From Actinomyces radicidentis (GTDB lineage: Bacteria > Actinomycetota > Actinomycetes > Actinomycetales > Actinomycetaceae), in NCBI RefSeq assembly GCF_001553565.1, contig NZ_CP014228.1, positions 1,674,001-1,738,000 of the forward strand: 64,000 bases of DNA, given 5' to 3'. The translations under genes were made by a program, and so were the position numbers. The stretch's first letter is position 1, and each line of letters starts with the position of its first letter. The notes below the pieces were generated by a model. That model had not been told where the DNA came from. It worked only from the letters and a program-made list of their open reading frames with translations, and made no database searches. This document shows positions 17,759-34,434 of this stretch, piece after piece.

Positions 17759-17819
17759 GTTGACGTGGGCGGTGCCCGCTACAGTGGCCGCGTCAGAACC
17801 GCCCTCCGGGGAGCCCGAG

Positions 17820-18544
17820 ATGAGACAGCCCCCGCAGCCGACGGACCGACCCGACGGCGAGCCCCCAGGGCCCGCGACCGCGGACGCGCCGGGTGCCACG
17901 GCACCGACCGGGCTCCTCGGCGCACCCACCGTGCTGCCCGTGCGGCGCCTTGGCGGCGCCTACGTCCTCGACGAGCCCATCGGCGCCGGCGCCCGCGCCT
18001 TCTACGTCGTCGCCGACGGGGCCGTGACCGTCCACGACGCCGCGGGCGAGGCGGTCGGCACCGTCACGGACGCGCCCGAGCGCGGCTCCTGGGTCGTCTC
18101 CGGCGACATCTCCCCCGAGGACCTCCTCGCGCTGCTCGGAACCCGGCCGGGCCAGTACGACGTCGCCGTCGCCGGTGAGGGCGCTCCGGTCGAGGTCGCG
18201 CTGCGCAGGTCGGAGGGCTGCAGCGCCTCCGACCCGGGCGACGTCCCGCTCGCCCTGCGGCGCCCACCAAGGGTGAGGCCTGCGTCATCACGCCCCGCGG
18301 CCTCCTCGACGACGGCGGCCTCCTCGTCTCCGCCGACCAGCCGAGCAGCCGCACCGGCGCGACCGGCGAGCACCTCGTCTCCGTCGACCTCTCGGACGGC
18401 AGCGCCGAGTGGAGCGCCGCCGGTCCCCTCCTCGGCGTCGCCGCCCCGGCCGGGAGGGACTCCGGCGACGCCGAGGGCACGGCCCGCGTCGTCGTCGAGG
18501 ACGCGCACGGCGACGTCGTCGTCCTCGGACTGGCCACGGAGTGA
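17820..18544 (+). pseudogene. Unknown protein with a PQQ-propeller-like C-terminal part, single-base frameshift
   Basis: I do not recognise the family. From ATG 17820 (ribosome site GGGGAG) the frame gives a Pro/Ala-rich arm and then VLPVRRLGGAYVLDEPIGAGARAFYVVADG to about residue 150. At the C run 18263-18265 the coding signal moves to another frame, running GEACVITPRGLLDDGG, LVSVDLSDGSAEWS and VVVEDAHGDVVVLGLATE to the stop at 18544. One added C rejoins the parts into about 241 residues. LVSVDLSDGSAEWS resembles a beta-propeller blade. It lies between rplA and rplJ, where an accessory gene is unusual. TACAGT at 17780-17785 may be its -10. Confidence 0.6.
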
Positions 18545-18654
18545 GGTCCAGCGCGGTGCACCGTGGGCCCGGGTCGCCGCCGTCCCGGACGCGGGCCTCG
18601 CCCTGGCGGGAGCGCGGACGGAGTCCGACCGGGCCGGGGCTCCCCGCCCTGCGC

Positions 18655-19380
18655 TCAGCCCGCCAGCGCGCCCGCCCACGCGAGCACGGCGCCCGCCAGC
18701 AACGAGGGGCCGAGCGCGATCGCCGTGCGCCGACCCGCGCGCCCCGCCATGAGGAGCGCGAGGGCCACGACGCCCCCGATGACGAGGCCGCCCACGAGCC
18801 CCTGCACGGCCGTCCACGGGCCGGAGGTCCCGAGCCAGGTCCCCAGGACCGCCTCGAGCTTGACGTCACCCATCCCGAGGCCGGTCCGGGCGAGCGCCAG
18901 GACGAGCAGCGCGAGCCCCAGCCCCGCGCTGACGCCGAGGGCGCTCCACGCCCCGACGAGGACCGCACGGGTGACGACGAGGACGGCGGCGGCACCCAGG
19001 AGCCGGTTGGGCAGCCGGTGGACCCGCAGGTCCACCCAGCACGCCGCGGTCATCAGGACGAGGGCGGGGGAGAGCAACAGCGCCGTGCCCAGCAGGCGGG
19101 TCCCGGTCTCCCCGGCGAGGGACGCGCCGGCGGCGACGGCGAGGCCGAGGACGGCCCCGAGGAGCGCGTCGCGGAGGGGCATGCGACGACCCGAGGGGCC
19201 ACGGACCGCCTCCACCGACTGCGGACTCGACGCACCCGGCGCCGCCACCGCCGCGTGCAGCGCGGCCCGGGGCGCCGTCGCGACGGCGGACCGCGTCCGC
19301 TCCCGCGCGAGGGAGCCGGCGGGCGGCGCCGCGAGCGCGCCGGCGAGCGCGGCGAGCAGGACTGCGATGAGGTCGGGCAC
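18655..19380 (-). CDS. A24-family prepilin peptidase (short form)
   Basis: Membrane aspartyl protease of the type IV prepilin peptidase fold that removes leader peptides from pilin-like proteins. The 241-residue product has several hydrophobic segments and both catalytic aspartates: Asp117 in CWVDLRVHRLPNRLL and Asp172 in LGMGDVKLEAVLG. The cytosolic N-methyltransferase domain of full PilD enzymes is missing, as in TadV/CpaA-like and many actinobacterial forms. The start GTG at 19380 is chosen because the hydrophobic N-terminus begins there; there is no ribosome site. No pilin or secretion ATPase gene is nearby, so its substrates must be encoded elsewhere. It runs against the surrounding ribosomal genes. 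Confidence 0.85.
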   Translation of the reverse strand: MPDLIAVLLAALAGALAAPPAGSLARERTRSAVATAPRAALHAAVAAPGASSPQSVEAVRGPSGRRMPLRDALLGAVLGLAVAAGASLAGETGTRLLGTALLLSPALVLMTAACWVDLRVHRLPNRLLGAAAVLVVTRAVLVGAWSALGVSAGLGLALLVLALARTGLGMGDVKLEAVLGTWLGTSGPWTAVQGLVGGLVIGGVVALALLMAGRAGRRTAIALGPSLLAGAVLAWAGALAG

Positions 19381-19448
19381 GCGGCGAGTCTGGCACGCGC
19401 GACCGCGAGCGCGTGACGGATCGCACCGCCCTGTGGACGGCCGTGGCC

Positions 19449-19479
19449 TTGCCCGGCGCCCCGCAGGCGTGGTTACGTT
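19449..19479 (+). promoter_or_regulatory. Candidate promoter for rplJ-rplL
   Basis: TTGCCC (19449-19454) and TACGTT (19474-19479) lie 19 bp apart just before the L10 leader. The spacer is longer than usual, so the -35 assignment is weak. Confidence 0.35.
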
Positions 19480-19664
19480 GAGTCCTGCCAAAGACCGCAG
19501 GTCTCCCGGCCCTCCTCCGAGGATCGGGACCAAGTCCGACGACGTCGGAGCCAGCGCAGGTGAGAACGTGATCCCCGCCGTGATGACGGCGTGCGAGCCC
19601 CGTGCCACCGGCGCGGGGCTCCTTCCGTCGAAGGGCCCTGCGGATGACCACGGAAGGAGGGCCC
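19480..19664 (+). ncRNA. Probable L10 leader (autoregulatory 5' UTR of rplJ-rplL)
   Basis: The stretch carries the actinobacterial L10-leader look: GTCCTGCCAAAGACCGCAGG near its 5' side, AGCGCAGGTGAGAACG near 19553-19568, and a terminator-like hairpin GAGCCCCG (19595-19602)/CGGGGCTC (19614-19621) just before the L10 ribosome site. In known examples the L10(L12)4 complex binds this RNA and lowers rplJ-rplL expression. The assignment rests on pattern memory and position; boundaries are approximate. Confidence 0.65.
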
Positions 19665-20186
19665 ATGGCACGGCCTGAGAAGGAAGCGGCGGTCGCCGAG
19701 CTCACGGACAAGTTCCGTCAGTCCGACGCCGTCCTGCTGACTGAGTACCGCGGGCTCAGCGTCGCCCAGCTCAAGGAGCTGCGTCGTTCCCTCGCCGGTA
19801 ACGCCGAGTACGCCGTGGTGAAGAACACGCTCGCCACCATCGCCGCCCGCCAGGCCGGCTTCGAGGGCATCGCCGACGACCTCAAGGGCCCCACCGCCCT
19901 CGCGTTCGTCACCGGCGAGCCGGTGGAGGCCGCCAAGGCCCTGCGTGACTTCGCCAAGGACAACGAGCAGCTCGCCGTCAAGGGCGGTCTCATGGACGGC
20001 AACGTCCTGGACGCCGCCGCCGTCGAGAAGCTCGCGTCGCTCGAGTCCCGTGAGGTTCTGCTCGCCAAGGCCGCGGGCGCCGTGAAGGCGTCCCTGTCCA
20101 AGGCCGCGTACCTCTTCGCTGCGCCCGCCTCCAAGGCGGTCCGCACTGTCGACGCCCTGCGCGACAAGCAGGAGCAGGCGGCCTGA
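19665..20186 (+). CDS. rplJ: 50S ribosomal protein L10
   Basis: Base of the ribosomal stalk; it binds 23S rRNA with its N-terminal domain and carries L7/L12 dimers on its C-terminal helix. The 173-residue protein begins [17 protein letters not shown] and shows [18 protein letters not shown] and [13 protein letters not shown]. The start at 19665 is set by GGAAGGAGG at 19651-19659, which excludes an in-frame ATG at 19644. It is preceded by the L10 leader and followed by rplL. Confidence 0.97.
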   Translation: MARPEKEAAVAELTDKFRQSDAVLLTEYRGLSVAQLKELRRSLAGNAEYAVVKNTLATIAARQAGFEGIADDLKGPTALAFVTGEPVEAAKALRDFAKDNEQLAVKGGLMDGNVLDAAAVEKLASLESREVLLAKAAGAVKASLSKAAYLFAAPASKAVRTVDALRDKQEQAA

Positions 20187-20273
20187 CGGCCACCCGCGTC
20201 AACCCCATCCAACACACCCTGTGCTGAGAACAAAGACGGTGCAGGACCCCATTTCCAGGAAGGAACGCCCATC

Positions 20274-20660
20274 ATGGCGAAGCTGACCACCGACGAGCTC
20301 ATCGAGGCCTTCAAGGAGCTCACCCTCATCGAGCTGTCCGAGTTCGTCAAGGCCTTCGAGGAGACCTTCGACGTCACCGCTGCCGCTCCGGCCGCCGTTG
20401 CCGTTGCCGGCGCCCCCGCCGCCGGCGGCGAGGCCGCCGCCGAGGAGAAGGACGAGTTCGACGTCATCCTCGAGGCCGCTGGCGACAAGAAGATCCAGGT
20501 CATCAAGGAGGTGCGCGCCCTCACCTCCCTCGGTCTGAAGGAGGCCAAGGACCTCGTCGACGGCGCTCCCAAGGCCGTCCTCGAGGGCGCCAACAAGGAG
20601 ACCGCCGAGAAGGCCAAGGAGCAGCTCGAGGGCGCCGGCGCTACCGTCACCCTCAAGTGA
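20274..20660 (+). CDS. rplL: 50S ribosomal protein L7/L12
   Basis: Flexible stalk protein that recruits and stimulates translational GTPases. The 128-residue product has the N-terminal dimerisation helix pair ([22 protein letters not shown]), an Ala-rich hinge (about 36-58) and the globular domain [21 protein letters not shown] ending in GATVTLK. The ribosome site is AGGAAGG just upstream. Its higher molar need than L10 agrees with a good ribosome site and a strong terminator right after it. Confidence 0.97.
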   Translation: MAKLTTDELIEAFKELTLIELSEFVKAFEETFDVTAAAPAAVAVAGAPAAGGEAAAEEKDEFDVILEAAGDKKIQVIKEVRALTSLGLKEAKDLVDGAPKAVLEGANKETAEKAKEQLEGAGATVTLK

Positions 20661-20729
20661 GTCCCTCCCCGATGCCGTCGGGCACCGGCCGCTGAGGTCG
20701 GATCCGCCCGCGGCGGGGAACCTCATCTC

Positions 20730-20769
20730 GACGAGGCCCCGTCCACCACCTGGTGGACGGGGCCTCGTC
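20730..20769 (+). terminator. Terminator after rplL
   Basis: Positions 20730-20748 pair perfectly with 20751-20769 (19 bp; two unpaired C at the tip). In related bacteria the equivalent hairpin is partly read through to supply rpoBC; whether that happens here cannot be told. Confidence 0.8.
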
Positions 20770-21098
20770 CTGCGTGCGGGGGTGTGCGGAGCCTCGCGGG
20801 GCGCGGTCGTCGCGCCGCGTGGGCGGGCGGCTCGGAGAGGTCTGCGCGCGAGGACGCCGCCCCCGGCGGGAACGGGGCAGTATGCGCGGCTGTGGCGCGA
20901 ATCGCAAGAACCAATACCGGCGAGCCATGGATCGTGGTGTAGCAGGCGTGTACGCTAGCGCTTTGCGTCCATTGTGTGTACTGGCATCTCAGACGTTGCC
21001 CGACGCTCAGGCCCGCAAGCCGGGAGAGCGTTGGAACGGTGGAGCCGGTACCGGCATTGTACGCAGTGTGATCCCCGAGATGAGGGAAGGATCCCCCT
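20770..21098 (+). promoter_or_regulatory. rpoB upstream region
   Basis: About 330 bp without a gene. It turns notably less GC-rich from 20880 on, as expected of a promoter and leader region. TACGCT (20951-20956, preceded by TG) is the best -10 candidate but lacks a good -35. The ribosome site GAGGGAAGGA (21082-21091) serves the rpoB TTG. ORFs across this stretch have no ribosome site and are not believed. Confidence 0.4.
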
Positions 21099-24000
21099 TT
21101 GGCTGCCTCGCGCACCTACGCACCTACTGCCGCTGACATCGCCGCGCGTACCGCGTCGCGTCGTATCAATTTTGCGAAGATCCCGGAGCCCATGCAGGCC
21201 CCGAACCTCCTCGCCCTGCAGACCGAGAGCTTCGACTGGCTCGTCGGGAACGAGAGGTGGCGCGCCCGCGTGGACGCCGCCAACGCCGCGCACCCGGGCT
21301 CCCTGCCCGAGACGAGCGGCCTCGAGGAGATCTTCGACGAGATCTCCCCGATCGAGGACTTCGGCGAGACCATGGCCCTGTCCTTCCACGACCACCGCTT
21401 CGAGGAGCCGAAGTACACGGCCGAGGAGTGCCAGGAGAAGGACCTCACCTACTCCGCGCCCCTCTACGTCGTCGCCGACTTCGAGAACTTCCAGACGGGC
21501 GAGATCAAGTCCCAGACCGTCTTCATGGGCGACTTCCCGCTCATGACGTCCAAGGGCACCTTCATCGTCAACGGCTCCGAGCGCGTCGTCGTCTCCCAGC
21601 TCGTCCGCTCCCCGGGCGTCTACTTCGAGCGCACCACCGAGAAGGCCACGGACAAGTACGTCTACAACGTCAAGTTCATCCCCTCGCGCGGTGCCTGGCT
21701 CGAGTTCGAGATCGACAAGAACGACCACGTCGCCGTCCGCGTCGACCGCAAGCGCAAGCAGGACATCACCGTCTTCCTCCTCGCCCTGGGCATGGACGAG
21801 GCCGAGATCCGCGAGGAGTTCAAGGACTACCCGGTCCTCACCTCCGCCCTCGACGAGGACCGCAAGGTCACCACGCAGGACGAGGCCCTCCTCGACATCT
21901 ACAAGAAGATCCGTCCGGGCGAGCCGCCGAGCGTCGAGGCCGGCCGCACCCTGCTGGAGAACTTCTACTTCAACGCCAAGCGCTACGACCTCGCCAAGGT
22001 CGGCCGCTACAAGATCAACAAGAAGCTCGGCCTCACCGCCGACCTCACCGAGTCGGTCCTCCGCATCGAGGACATCGTCGCGGCCCTCAAGTACCTCCTC
22101 GCGCTGCACGCCGGCGCCGAGACGGTCGAGGGCGTCCGCAACGGCGAGATCACCGACATCGCCGTCGAGTACGACGACATCGACCACCTCGGCAACCGCC
22201 GCATCCGCCAGGTCGGCGAGCTCATCCAGTCGCAGGTACGCACCGGCATGAGCCGCATGGAGCGTCAGGTGCGCGAGCGCATGACCACCCAGGACGTCGA
22301 GGCCATCACGCCGAACACCCTCATCAACATCCGGCCCGTGACCGCCGCGATCAAGGAGTTCTTCGGAACCTCCCAGCTCTCGCAGTTCATGGACCAGAAC
22401 AACCCGCTGGCCGGCATGACGCACAAGCGCCGCCTGTCCGCGCTGGGCCCCGGCGGCCTCTCCCGCGAGCGCGCCTCCATGGAGGTCCGCGACGTCCACA
22501 CCTCGCACTACGGCCGCATGTGCCCCATCGAGTCCCCCGAGGGCCCGAACATCGGCCTCATCGGCTCGCTGGCGACCTACGCCCGCGTCAACCCCTTCGG
22601 CTTCATCGAGACGCCGTACCGCGTGGTCAAGGACGGCCTCGTCACCGACGAGACCCACTACCTCACGGCCGACGACGAGGACCGCCACATCATCGCCCAG
22701 GCGAACGTCGAGCTGACCGACGACAACCGCTTCGCCGAGGACCACGTGCTCTGCCGCGTCACCGGCGGCGAGCCGGCCCTCGTCGAGGCCTCGCAGGTCG
22801 ACCTCATGGACGTCTCGCCCCGCCAGATGGTCTCCGTAGGCACCTCGCTCATCCCGTTCCTCGAGCACGACGACGCGAACCGAGCCCTCATGGGTGCGAA
22901 CATGCAGCGCCAGGCCGTGCCGCTCATCCGTCCCGACGCCCCGCTCGTGGGCACCGGCATGGAGCGCCGCACCGCCGTCGACGCGTGCGACGTCCTCGTC
23001 GCCACCAAGGGCGGCGTCGTCACCGAGGTCTGCGCAGACTTCGTCCGCGTGGCCAACGACGACGGCACCGAGACCGTCTACAAGGTCGCGAAGTTCCGCC
23101 GCTCCAACCAGGGCAACTGCTACAACCAGCGCGTCGTGGCCACGGAGGGCGAGCGCGTCGAGGAGGGCTCCGTCCTCGCCGACGGCCCCGCCACCGAGGG
23201 CGGCGACCTCGCGCTCGGCCAGAACCTCCTCGTCGCCTTCATGTCGTGGGAGGGCCTCAACTACGAGGACGCCATCATCGTGTCCCAGCGGGTCGTCTCC
23301 GAGGACCTGCTCACCTCGATCCACATCGAGGAGCACGAGGTCGACGCCCGCGACACCAAGCTCGGTGCCGAGGAGATCACCCGCGACATCCCCAACGTCT
23401 CCGAGGAGACGCTGGCCAACCTCGACGAGCGCGGCATCATCCGCATCGGCGCCGAGGTCCGCTCCGGCGACATCCTCGTCGGCAAGGTCACCCCGAAGGG
23501 AGAGACCGAGCTGACCAGCGAGGAGCGCCTCCTGCGCGCCATCTTCGGTGAGAAGGCCCGCGAGGTCCGTGACACCTCCCTGCGCGTCCCGCACGGCGAG
23601 TACGGCATCGTCACCGGCGTGCGCGAGTTCGACGCCTCCAGCGAGGACGCCGAGCTCCCGGCCGGCGTCAACCGCATGGTCCGCGTCTACATCGCGCAGC
23701 GCCGCAAGATCACGGTCGGCGACAAGCTCTCCGGCCGCCACGGCAACAAGGGCGTCATCTCCAAGATCAACCCGATCGAGGACATGCCCTTCCTCGCCGA
23801 CGGCACCCCGGTCGACGTCATCCTCAACCCGCTCGGCGTGCCGAGCCGCATGAACGTCGGCCAGGTTCTCGAGCTGCACCTCGGCTGGGTCGCCTCCCGC
23901 GGCTGGGACGCCACCGCCGCCCGCGAGGCCGGCGAGGAGTGGGCCGTCCGCCTGCCGGAGAACGGCGTCAAGGCCGAGCCGCGCACCCCCGTCGCCACCC

Positions 24001-24620
24001 CGGTGTTCGACGGCGTCCGCGACGACGAGCTCATGGGTCTGCTCGACTCCACGCTCCCGAACCGCGACGGCATCCAGCTCGTCCAGCCCAACGGCAAGGC
24101 CCGTCTCTTCGACGGCAGGTCCGGTGAGCCCTTCCCGTACCCGATCTCGGTCGGCTACATGTACATCCTCAAGCTCCACCACCTGGTGGACGACAAGATC
24201 CACGCCCGCTCCACCGGTCCGTACTCGATGATCACCCAGCAGCCGCTCGGCGGCAAGGCGCAGTTCGGCGGTCAGCGCTTCGGCGAGATGGAGGTGTGGG
24301 CCATGGAGGCGTACGGCGCCGCCCACGCCCTCCAGGAGATCCTCACCGTCAAGTCCGACGACGTGAACGGCCGCGTCAAGGTCTACGAGGCCATCGTCAA
24401 GGGCGAGGACATCCCCGACCCCGGCATCCCCGAGTCCTTCAAGGTGCTCATGAAGGAGATGCAGTCGCTGTGCCTGAACGTCGAGGCGCTCGACCACGAG
24501 GGCAACGTCATCGGCCTGGACGACACGGACGACGACGGCCGCCGCGCCTCCGAGGAGCTCGGCTTCGACCTGGGCCGCCGCCCGGGCGGCGCCACCGCCT
24601 CGACGGTGGACGAGATCTGA
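21099..24620 (+). CDS. rpoB: RNA polymerase beta subunit
   Basis: Core catalytic subunit of RNA polymerase, 1173 residues, a typical actinobacterial length. The start is TTG at 21099, supported by AAGGA and by the usual MAASRT-type N-terminus. The rifampicin pocket starts at [14 protein letters not shown] (from residue 422) and runs through [15 protein letters not shown]; the Asp, His and Ser that most often mutate to resistance are wild type. The C-terminal part contains [18 protein letters not shown], the beta clamp/switch region that contacts beta-prime. It is followed 162 bp later by rpoC. Confidence 0.98.
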   Translation: MAASRTYAPTAADIAARTASRRINFAKIPEPMQAPNLLALQTESFDWLVGNERWRARVDAANAAHPGSLPETSGLEEIFDEISPIEDFGETMALSFHDHRFEEPKYTAEECQEKDLTYSAPLYVVADFENFQTGEIKSQTVFMGDFPLMTSKGTFIVNGSERVVVSQLVRSPGVYFERTTEKATDKYVYNVKFIPSRGAWLEFEIDKNDHVAVRVDRKRKQDITVFLLALGMDEAEIREEFKDYPVLTSALDEDRKVTTQDEALLDIYKKIRPGEPPSVEAGRTLLENFYFNAKRYDLAKVGRYKINKKLGLTADLTESVLRIEDIVAALKYLLALHAGAETVEGVRNGEITDIAVEYDDIDHLGNRRIRQVGELIQSQVRTGMSRMERQVRERMTTQDVEAITPNTLINIRPVTAAIKEFFGTSQLSQFMDQNNPLAGMTHKRRLSALGPGGLSRERASMEVRDVHTSHYGRMCPIESPEGPNIGLIGSLATYARVNPFGFIETPYRVVKDGLVTDETHYLTADDEDRHIIAQANVELTDDNRFAEDHVLCRVTGGEPALVEASQVDLMDVSPRQMVSVGTSLIPFLEHDDANRALMGANMQRQAVPLIRPDAPLVGTGMERRTAVDACDVLVATKGGVVTEVCADFVRVANDDGTETVYKVAKFRRSNQGNCYNQRVVATEGERVEEGSVLADGPATEGGDLALGQNLLVAFMSWEGLNYEDAIIVSQRVVSEDLLTSIHIEEHEVDARDTKLGAEEITRDIPNVSEETLANLDERGIIRIGAEVRSGDILVGKVTPKGETELTSEERLLRAIFGEKAREVRDTSLRVPHGEYGIVTGVREFDASSEDAELPAGVNRMVRVYIAQRRKITVGDKLSGRHGNKGVISKINPIEDMPFLADGTPVDVILNPLGVPSRMNVGQVLELHLGWVASRGWDATAAREAGEEWAVRLPENGVKAEPRTPVATPVFDGVRDDELMGLLDSTLPNRDGIQLVQPNGKARLFDGRSGEPFPYPISVGYMYILKLHHLVDDKIHARSTGPYSMITQQPLGGKAQFGGQRFGEMEVWAMEAYGAAHALQEILTVKSDDVNGRVKVYEAIVKGEDIPDPGIPESFKVLMKEMQSLCLNVEALDHEGNVIGLDDTDDDGRRASEELGFDLGRRPGGATASTVDEI

Positions 24621-24782
24621 CCGAACCCACAGGCCCCGGTCGAGGGGCGGGGGAGCGGCTCACCCGCTGAGCCCCCGCCCGCCCCTCCCGGGAGCCCACG
24701 GGCCCCGCCGTCGTCGTGGAACCACGACTGCGGGCAGCCCCCACAGACACCTGAGCTGACATTTCATTCGGAAGTAGGAACT

Positions 24783-28742
<3,960 letters not shown>

Positions 28743-28784
28743 CCCGCTCCCGGCGCGGCCGTCCGCCGCGCTGAACCGGACCCA

Positions 28785-28820
28785 CGGAGGCCCGTCACCC
28801 CTCGGGGAGACGGGCCTCCG
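28785..28820 (+). terminator. Terminator after rpoC
   Basis: CGGAGGCCCGTC (28785-28796) pairs with 28809-28820, and an inner CCCC/GGGG closes a tiny loop, making one long hairpin. There is no T run, which is usual in this genome. Confidence 0.75.
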
Positions 28821-29197
28821 CCGTCGTACTCGGTCCGGCGGGGGCCGGTCCTCCGGGCGGGGGAGCGCGACCGCCGGCGCGAGCAGCACCGGGGTGTCCA
28901 GCACCACGGTCCGCGGTGGCGGCCCGGCCTGGCGGTCGTGGGCGCCGACCAGTAGTCTCGACCCCGGTGCCCCCTTGCGGGTCGCCGTTCTCCATTCCGT
29001 TCCCAGCCGGCGCGACCGGCCACGCGGGTCTGCCGCGGCGGGAACCGACGGGCCCCTCCGCGGGGCTCCGGGCGTCCGGACCACGGGTCCGCGAGACGCG
29101 CCGGCCCATGACCCGCGGCGACGTGCGCCGTGAGGGGAGCGGGGCCGGTACGAGGGCAGCAGAACTGTCCCACGCACTTCAAGATGGAGAATCAGTA
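28821..29197 (+). promoter_or_regulatory. Promoter and leader region of rpsL-rpsG-fusA
   Basis: About 380 bp without a gene. TAGTCT (28953-28958) is the best -10 candidate, with only a poor -35 (TGGCGG) 17 bp upstream. A small inverted repeat CGGACC-ACG-GGTCCG lies at 29077-29091. If the promoter call is right, the rpsL leader is over 230 nt long. The frame of rpsL is open back to 28916, but that extension has no ribosome site and no resemblance to S12. Confidence 0.4.
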
Positions 29198-29572
29198 GTG
29201 CCTACCATCCAGCAGCTGGTCCGCAAGGGCCGCTCGACGAAGCGCTCGGCGTCCAAGACGCCCGCGCTCAAGGCCAGCCCGCAGCGTCGTGGCGTGTGCA
29301 CCCGCGTGTACACCACCACTCCGAAGAAGCCGAACTCCGCCCTTCGTAAGGTCGCCCGCGTGCGCCTCTCGTCCGGCATCGAGGTCACCGCGTACATCCC
29401 CGGCGAGGGCCACAACCTCCAGGAGCACTCGATCGTGCTCGTCCGCGGCGGTCGTGTGAAGGACCTCCCCGGTGTCCGCTACCACATCGTGCGCGGCGCC
29501 CTCGACACCCAGGGCGTCAAGGGCCGTGGGCAGGCGCGCTCCAAGTACGGCGCCAAGAAGGAGAAGAAGTAA
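29198..29572 (+). CDS. rpsL: 30S ribosomal protein S12
   Basis: Decoding-centre protein of the small subunit, 124 residues. [32 protein letters not shown] and [13 protein letters not shown] are all canonical. Lys43 and Lys88, the usual streptomycin-resistance sites, are wild type, so no resistance allele is visible. The GTG start at 29198 follows TGGAGA. Its TAA stop overlaps the rpsG ATG by one base (TAATG), which suggests coupled translation. Confidence 0.97.
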   Translation: MPTIQQLVRKGRSTKRSASKTPALKASPQRRGVCTRVYTTTPKKPNSALRKVARVRLSSGIEVTAYIPGEGHNLQEHSIVLVRGGRVKDLPGVRYHIVRGALDTQGVKGRGQARSKYGAKKEKK

Positions 29573-30042
29573 TGCCTCGTAAGGGTCCCGCCCCCAAGCG
29601 CCCGCTCGTCGTCGACCCCGTCTACGGCTCGCCGGTCGTCACCCAGCTCGTCAACCGCGTCCTCCTCGACGGCAAGAAGTCCACCGCCGAGCGCATCGTC
29701 TACGGAGCCCTCGAGGGCGTCCGCGCCAAGACGGACCAGGACCCGGTCACCGTCCTCAAGCGCGCCCTGGACAACATCCGCCCGGCCCTCGAGGTCCGCT
29801 CCCGCCGCGTCGGCGGCGCGACCTACCAGGTCCCGGTCGAGGTCCGCCCCAACCGCGCCACCACCCTCGCCCTCCGCTGGCTCGTCGACTTCTCCCGCGA
29901 GCGTCGCGAGAACACGATGACCGAGCGCCTCATGAACGAGATCCTGGACGCGTCCAACGGTCTCGGCGCCGCCGTCAAGCGTCGCGAGGACATGCACCGA
30001 ATGGCCGAGTCCAACAAGGCCTTCGCCCACTACCGCTGGTAA
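29572..30042 (+). CDS. rpsG: 30S ribosomal protein S7
   Basis: Primary 16S rRNA binder of the small-subunit head, and in many bacteria the repressor of the str operon. The 156-residue protein has [40 protein letters not shown] and the C-terminal [20 protein letters not shown], all family typical. Translation is coupled to rpsL through a one-base overlap. A long hairpin follows its stop. Confidence 0.97.
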   Translation: MPRKGPAPKRPLVVDPVYGSPVVTQLVNRVLLDGKKSTAERIVYGALEGVRAKTDQDPVTVLKRALDNIRPALEVRSRRVGGATYQVPVEVRPNRATTLALRWLVDFSRERRENTMTERLMNEILDASNGLGAAVKRREDMHRMAESNKAFAHYRW

Positions 30043-30050
30043 TCAGCAGA

Positions 30051-30090
30051 ACGTCGGCCGGGGTCCGCCCCCGGCGGCCCCGGCCGACGT
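30051..30090 (+). terminator. Hairpin between rpsG and fusA
   Basis: A 13-bp stem (30051-30063 with 30078-30090) continues inward as CCGCC/GGCGG around a CCC loop and is followed by CTCTTCTCCC. fusA starts 39 bp later, so it probably attenuates the operon or stabilises the rpsL-rpsG message and is not a full stop. Confidence 0.6.
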
Positions 30091-30129
30091 CTCTTCTCCC
30101 TCACTCGAACTGAACGAAGGACTCAACTC

Positions 30130-32274
<2,145 letters not shown>

Positions 32275-32285
32275 CTCTCCTGGCT

Positions 32286-32324
32286 CTCCCGGGGACCGGA
32301 CGGTTTGCGACCGGTCCCCGGGAG
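32286..32324 (+). terminator. Hairpin between fusA and tuf
   Basis: CTCCCGGGGACCGG (32286-32299) pairs perfectly with 32311-32324 around an 11-nt loop. tuf begins 143 bp downstream with a stretch of lower GC content (32360-32400) that may hold its own promoter, so the hairpin would separate the two transcripts. Confidence 0.65.
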
Positions 32325-32467
32325 GCCTCAGGGCGCTCGCACCGGCGACGCCCCGTCCAGTAAGATTTCCAACAATTCACCAGTAGAGACTCTCTGCGTC
32401 ACCACGGCTAGCATGTGATCCAGTCGTATCCCGACGAAGAGAACTACCCGAGTCCAGGAGGACACCA

Positions 32468-33658
<1,191 letters not shown>

Positions 33659-33689
33659 CGATCTGACGCAGGCTGACTGAGAAGTCATC

Positions 33690-33727
33690 GGGATCCCCCG
33701 GTCTCCGTGAGGAGGCCGGGGGATCCC
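33690..33727 (+). terminator. Terminator after tuf
   Basis: GGGATCCCCCGG (33690-33701) pairs with 33716-33727, and the stem continues inward through TCTCC/GGAGG to a GTGA tetraloop, giving 17 pairs with one G-T pair. Confidence 0.8.
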
Positions 33728-33820
33728 GGCGTTCGAGCGAGGGAGCGCTCCGCTCTGCGCCGGCGCGGACCCGGCGTCGGCTCACACGGGGGAGTGCGGG
33801 ATCGCCCGCGGCCCGACCGT

Positions 33821-33844
33821 GCGACACGCCCGAGCGCGTGGACC
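33821..33844 (+). repeat. 24-bp direct repeat, copy 1
   Basis: Identical over 24 bases to 34059-34082; it begins GCGACACGCC and ends GCGTGGACC. The copies are 238 bp apart start to start and both lie in the tuf-rpsJ gap. Confidence 0.85.
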
Positions 33845-34058
33845 AGGTGGGCGGTCTCACAGGGGGCGGGCGCCGTCTCGACTTCCATCGGGGCGGATGG
33901 CGCTGATAGCGTTACCGGGCTGGTGCGGACGGTGTCCGCGCGAGCCACCTCCCGGGGTCGACCCGGGAACCAGTCTGACGGACCCGATCCCATCGGGTTT
34001 CCGTGTGTCCAGACCGGCCACATCTACTTCACAGCGGAGCTCCTTGCGCGTCGCGATC

Positions 34059-34082
34059 GCGACACGCCCGAGCGCGTGGACC
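34059..34082 (+). repeat. 24-bp direct repeat, copy 2
   Basis: Exact match to 33821-33844. This copy lies 32 bp before the rpsJ start, so it would be in the transcribed leader. Flanking bases differ between the copies. Confidence 0.85.
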
Positions 34083-34114
34083 GGTCACCGAAAGTACGAG
34101 AGAGGTTAGGCGCC

Positions 34115-34423
34115 ATGGCGGGACAGAAGATCCGCATCCGGCTCAAGTCCTACGACCACGAGGTCATCGACAGCTCGGCGCGCAAGATCGTCGACGTCGT
34201 GACCCGCGCTGGTGCGACGGTCGTGGGCCCCGTGCCGCTGCCGACCGAGAAGAACGTGTTCTGCGTCATCCGGTCGCCGCACAAGTACAAGGACAGCCGC
34301 GAGCACTTCGAGATGCGCACGCACAAGCGGCTGATCGACATCATCGACCCGACGCCGAAGGCCGTCGACTCGCTCATGCGTCTCGACCTGCCGGCCGACG
34401 TCAACATCGAGATCAAGCTCTGA
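34115..34423 (+). CDS. rpsJ: 30S ribosomal protein S10
   Basis: Small-subunit head protein and partner of NusB in antitermination. The 102-residue product starts [19 protein letters not shown] and has [20 protein letters not shown], standard for the family. It opens the S10 cluster of eleven genes running to rpsQ, all on the plus strand with tight spacing. The start at 34115 follows GAGAGGTTAGG; any longer reading lacks S10 similarity. Confidence 0.97.
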   Translation: MAGQKIRIRLKSYDHEVIDSSARKIVDVVTRAGATVVGPVPLPTEKNVFCVIRSPHKYKDSREHFEMRTHKRLIDIIDPTPKAVDSLMRLDLPADVNIEIKL

Positions 34424-34434
34424 GGACTGAAGCC

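Larger units (their letters stand above)
33728..34114 (+). promoter_or_regulatory. S10 operon leader region
   Basis: Nearly 390 bp before rpsJ without a gene. It holds two copies of a 24-bp repeat (33821 and 34059), a candidate -10 TAGCGT (33907-33912), and a small hairpin ACCCGAT-CCC-ATCGGGT (33982-33998) followed by TTCC. If transcription starts near 33920, the leader is almost 200 nt and could carry L4-type or other feedback control. The rpsJ frame is open to 33707 but that extension is not S10-like. Confidence 0.45.

Noticed and set aside
28916-29197. N-terminal extension of S12
   Set aside because: The S12 start at 29198 is canonical and has a ribosome site; the extension is GC-rich noise over the promoter region.
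29198-29572. Drug-resistance alleles in rpsL, or in rpoB (rifampicin pocket)
   Set aside because: Lys43 and Lys88 of S12 and the common RpoB resistance positions are all wild type.
33707-34114. N-terminal extension of S10 into the leader
   Set aside because: S10 is complete from 34115 with its own ribosome site; the upstream residues do not resemble any ribosomal extension.
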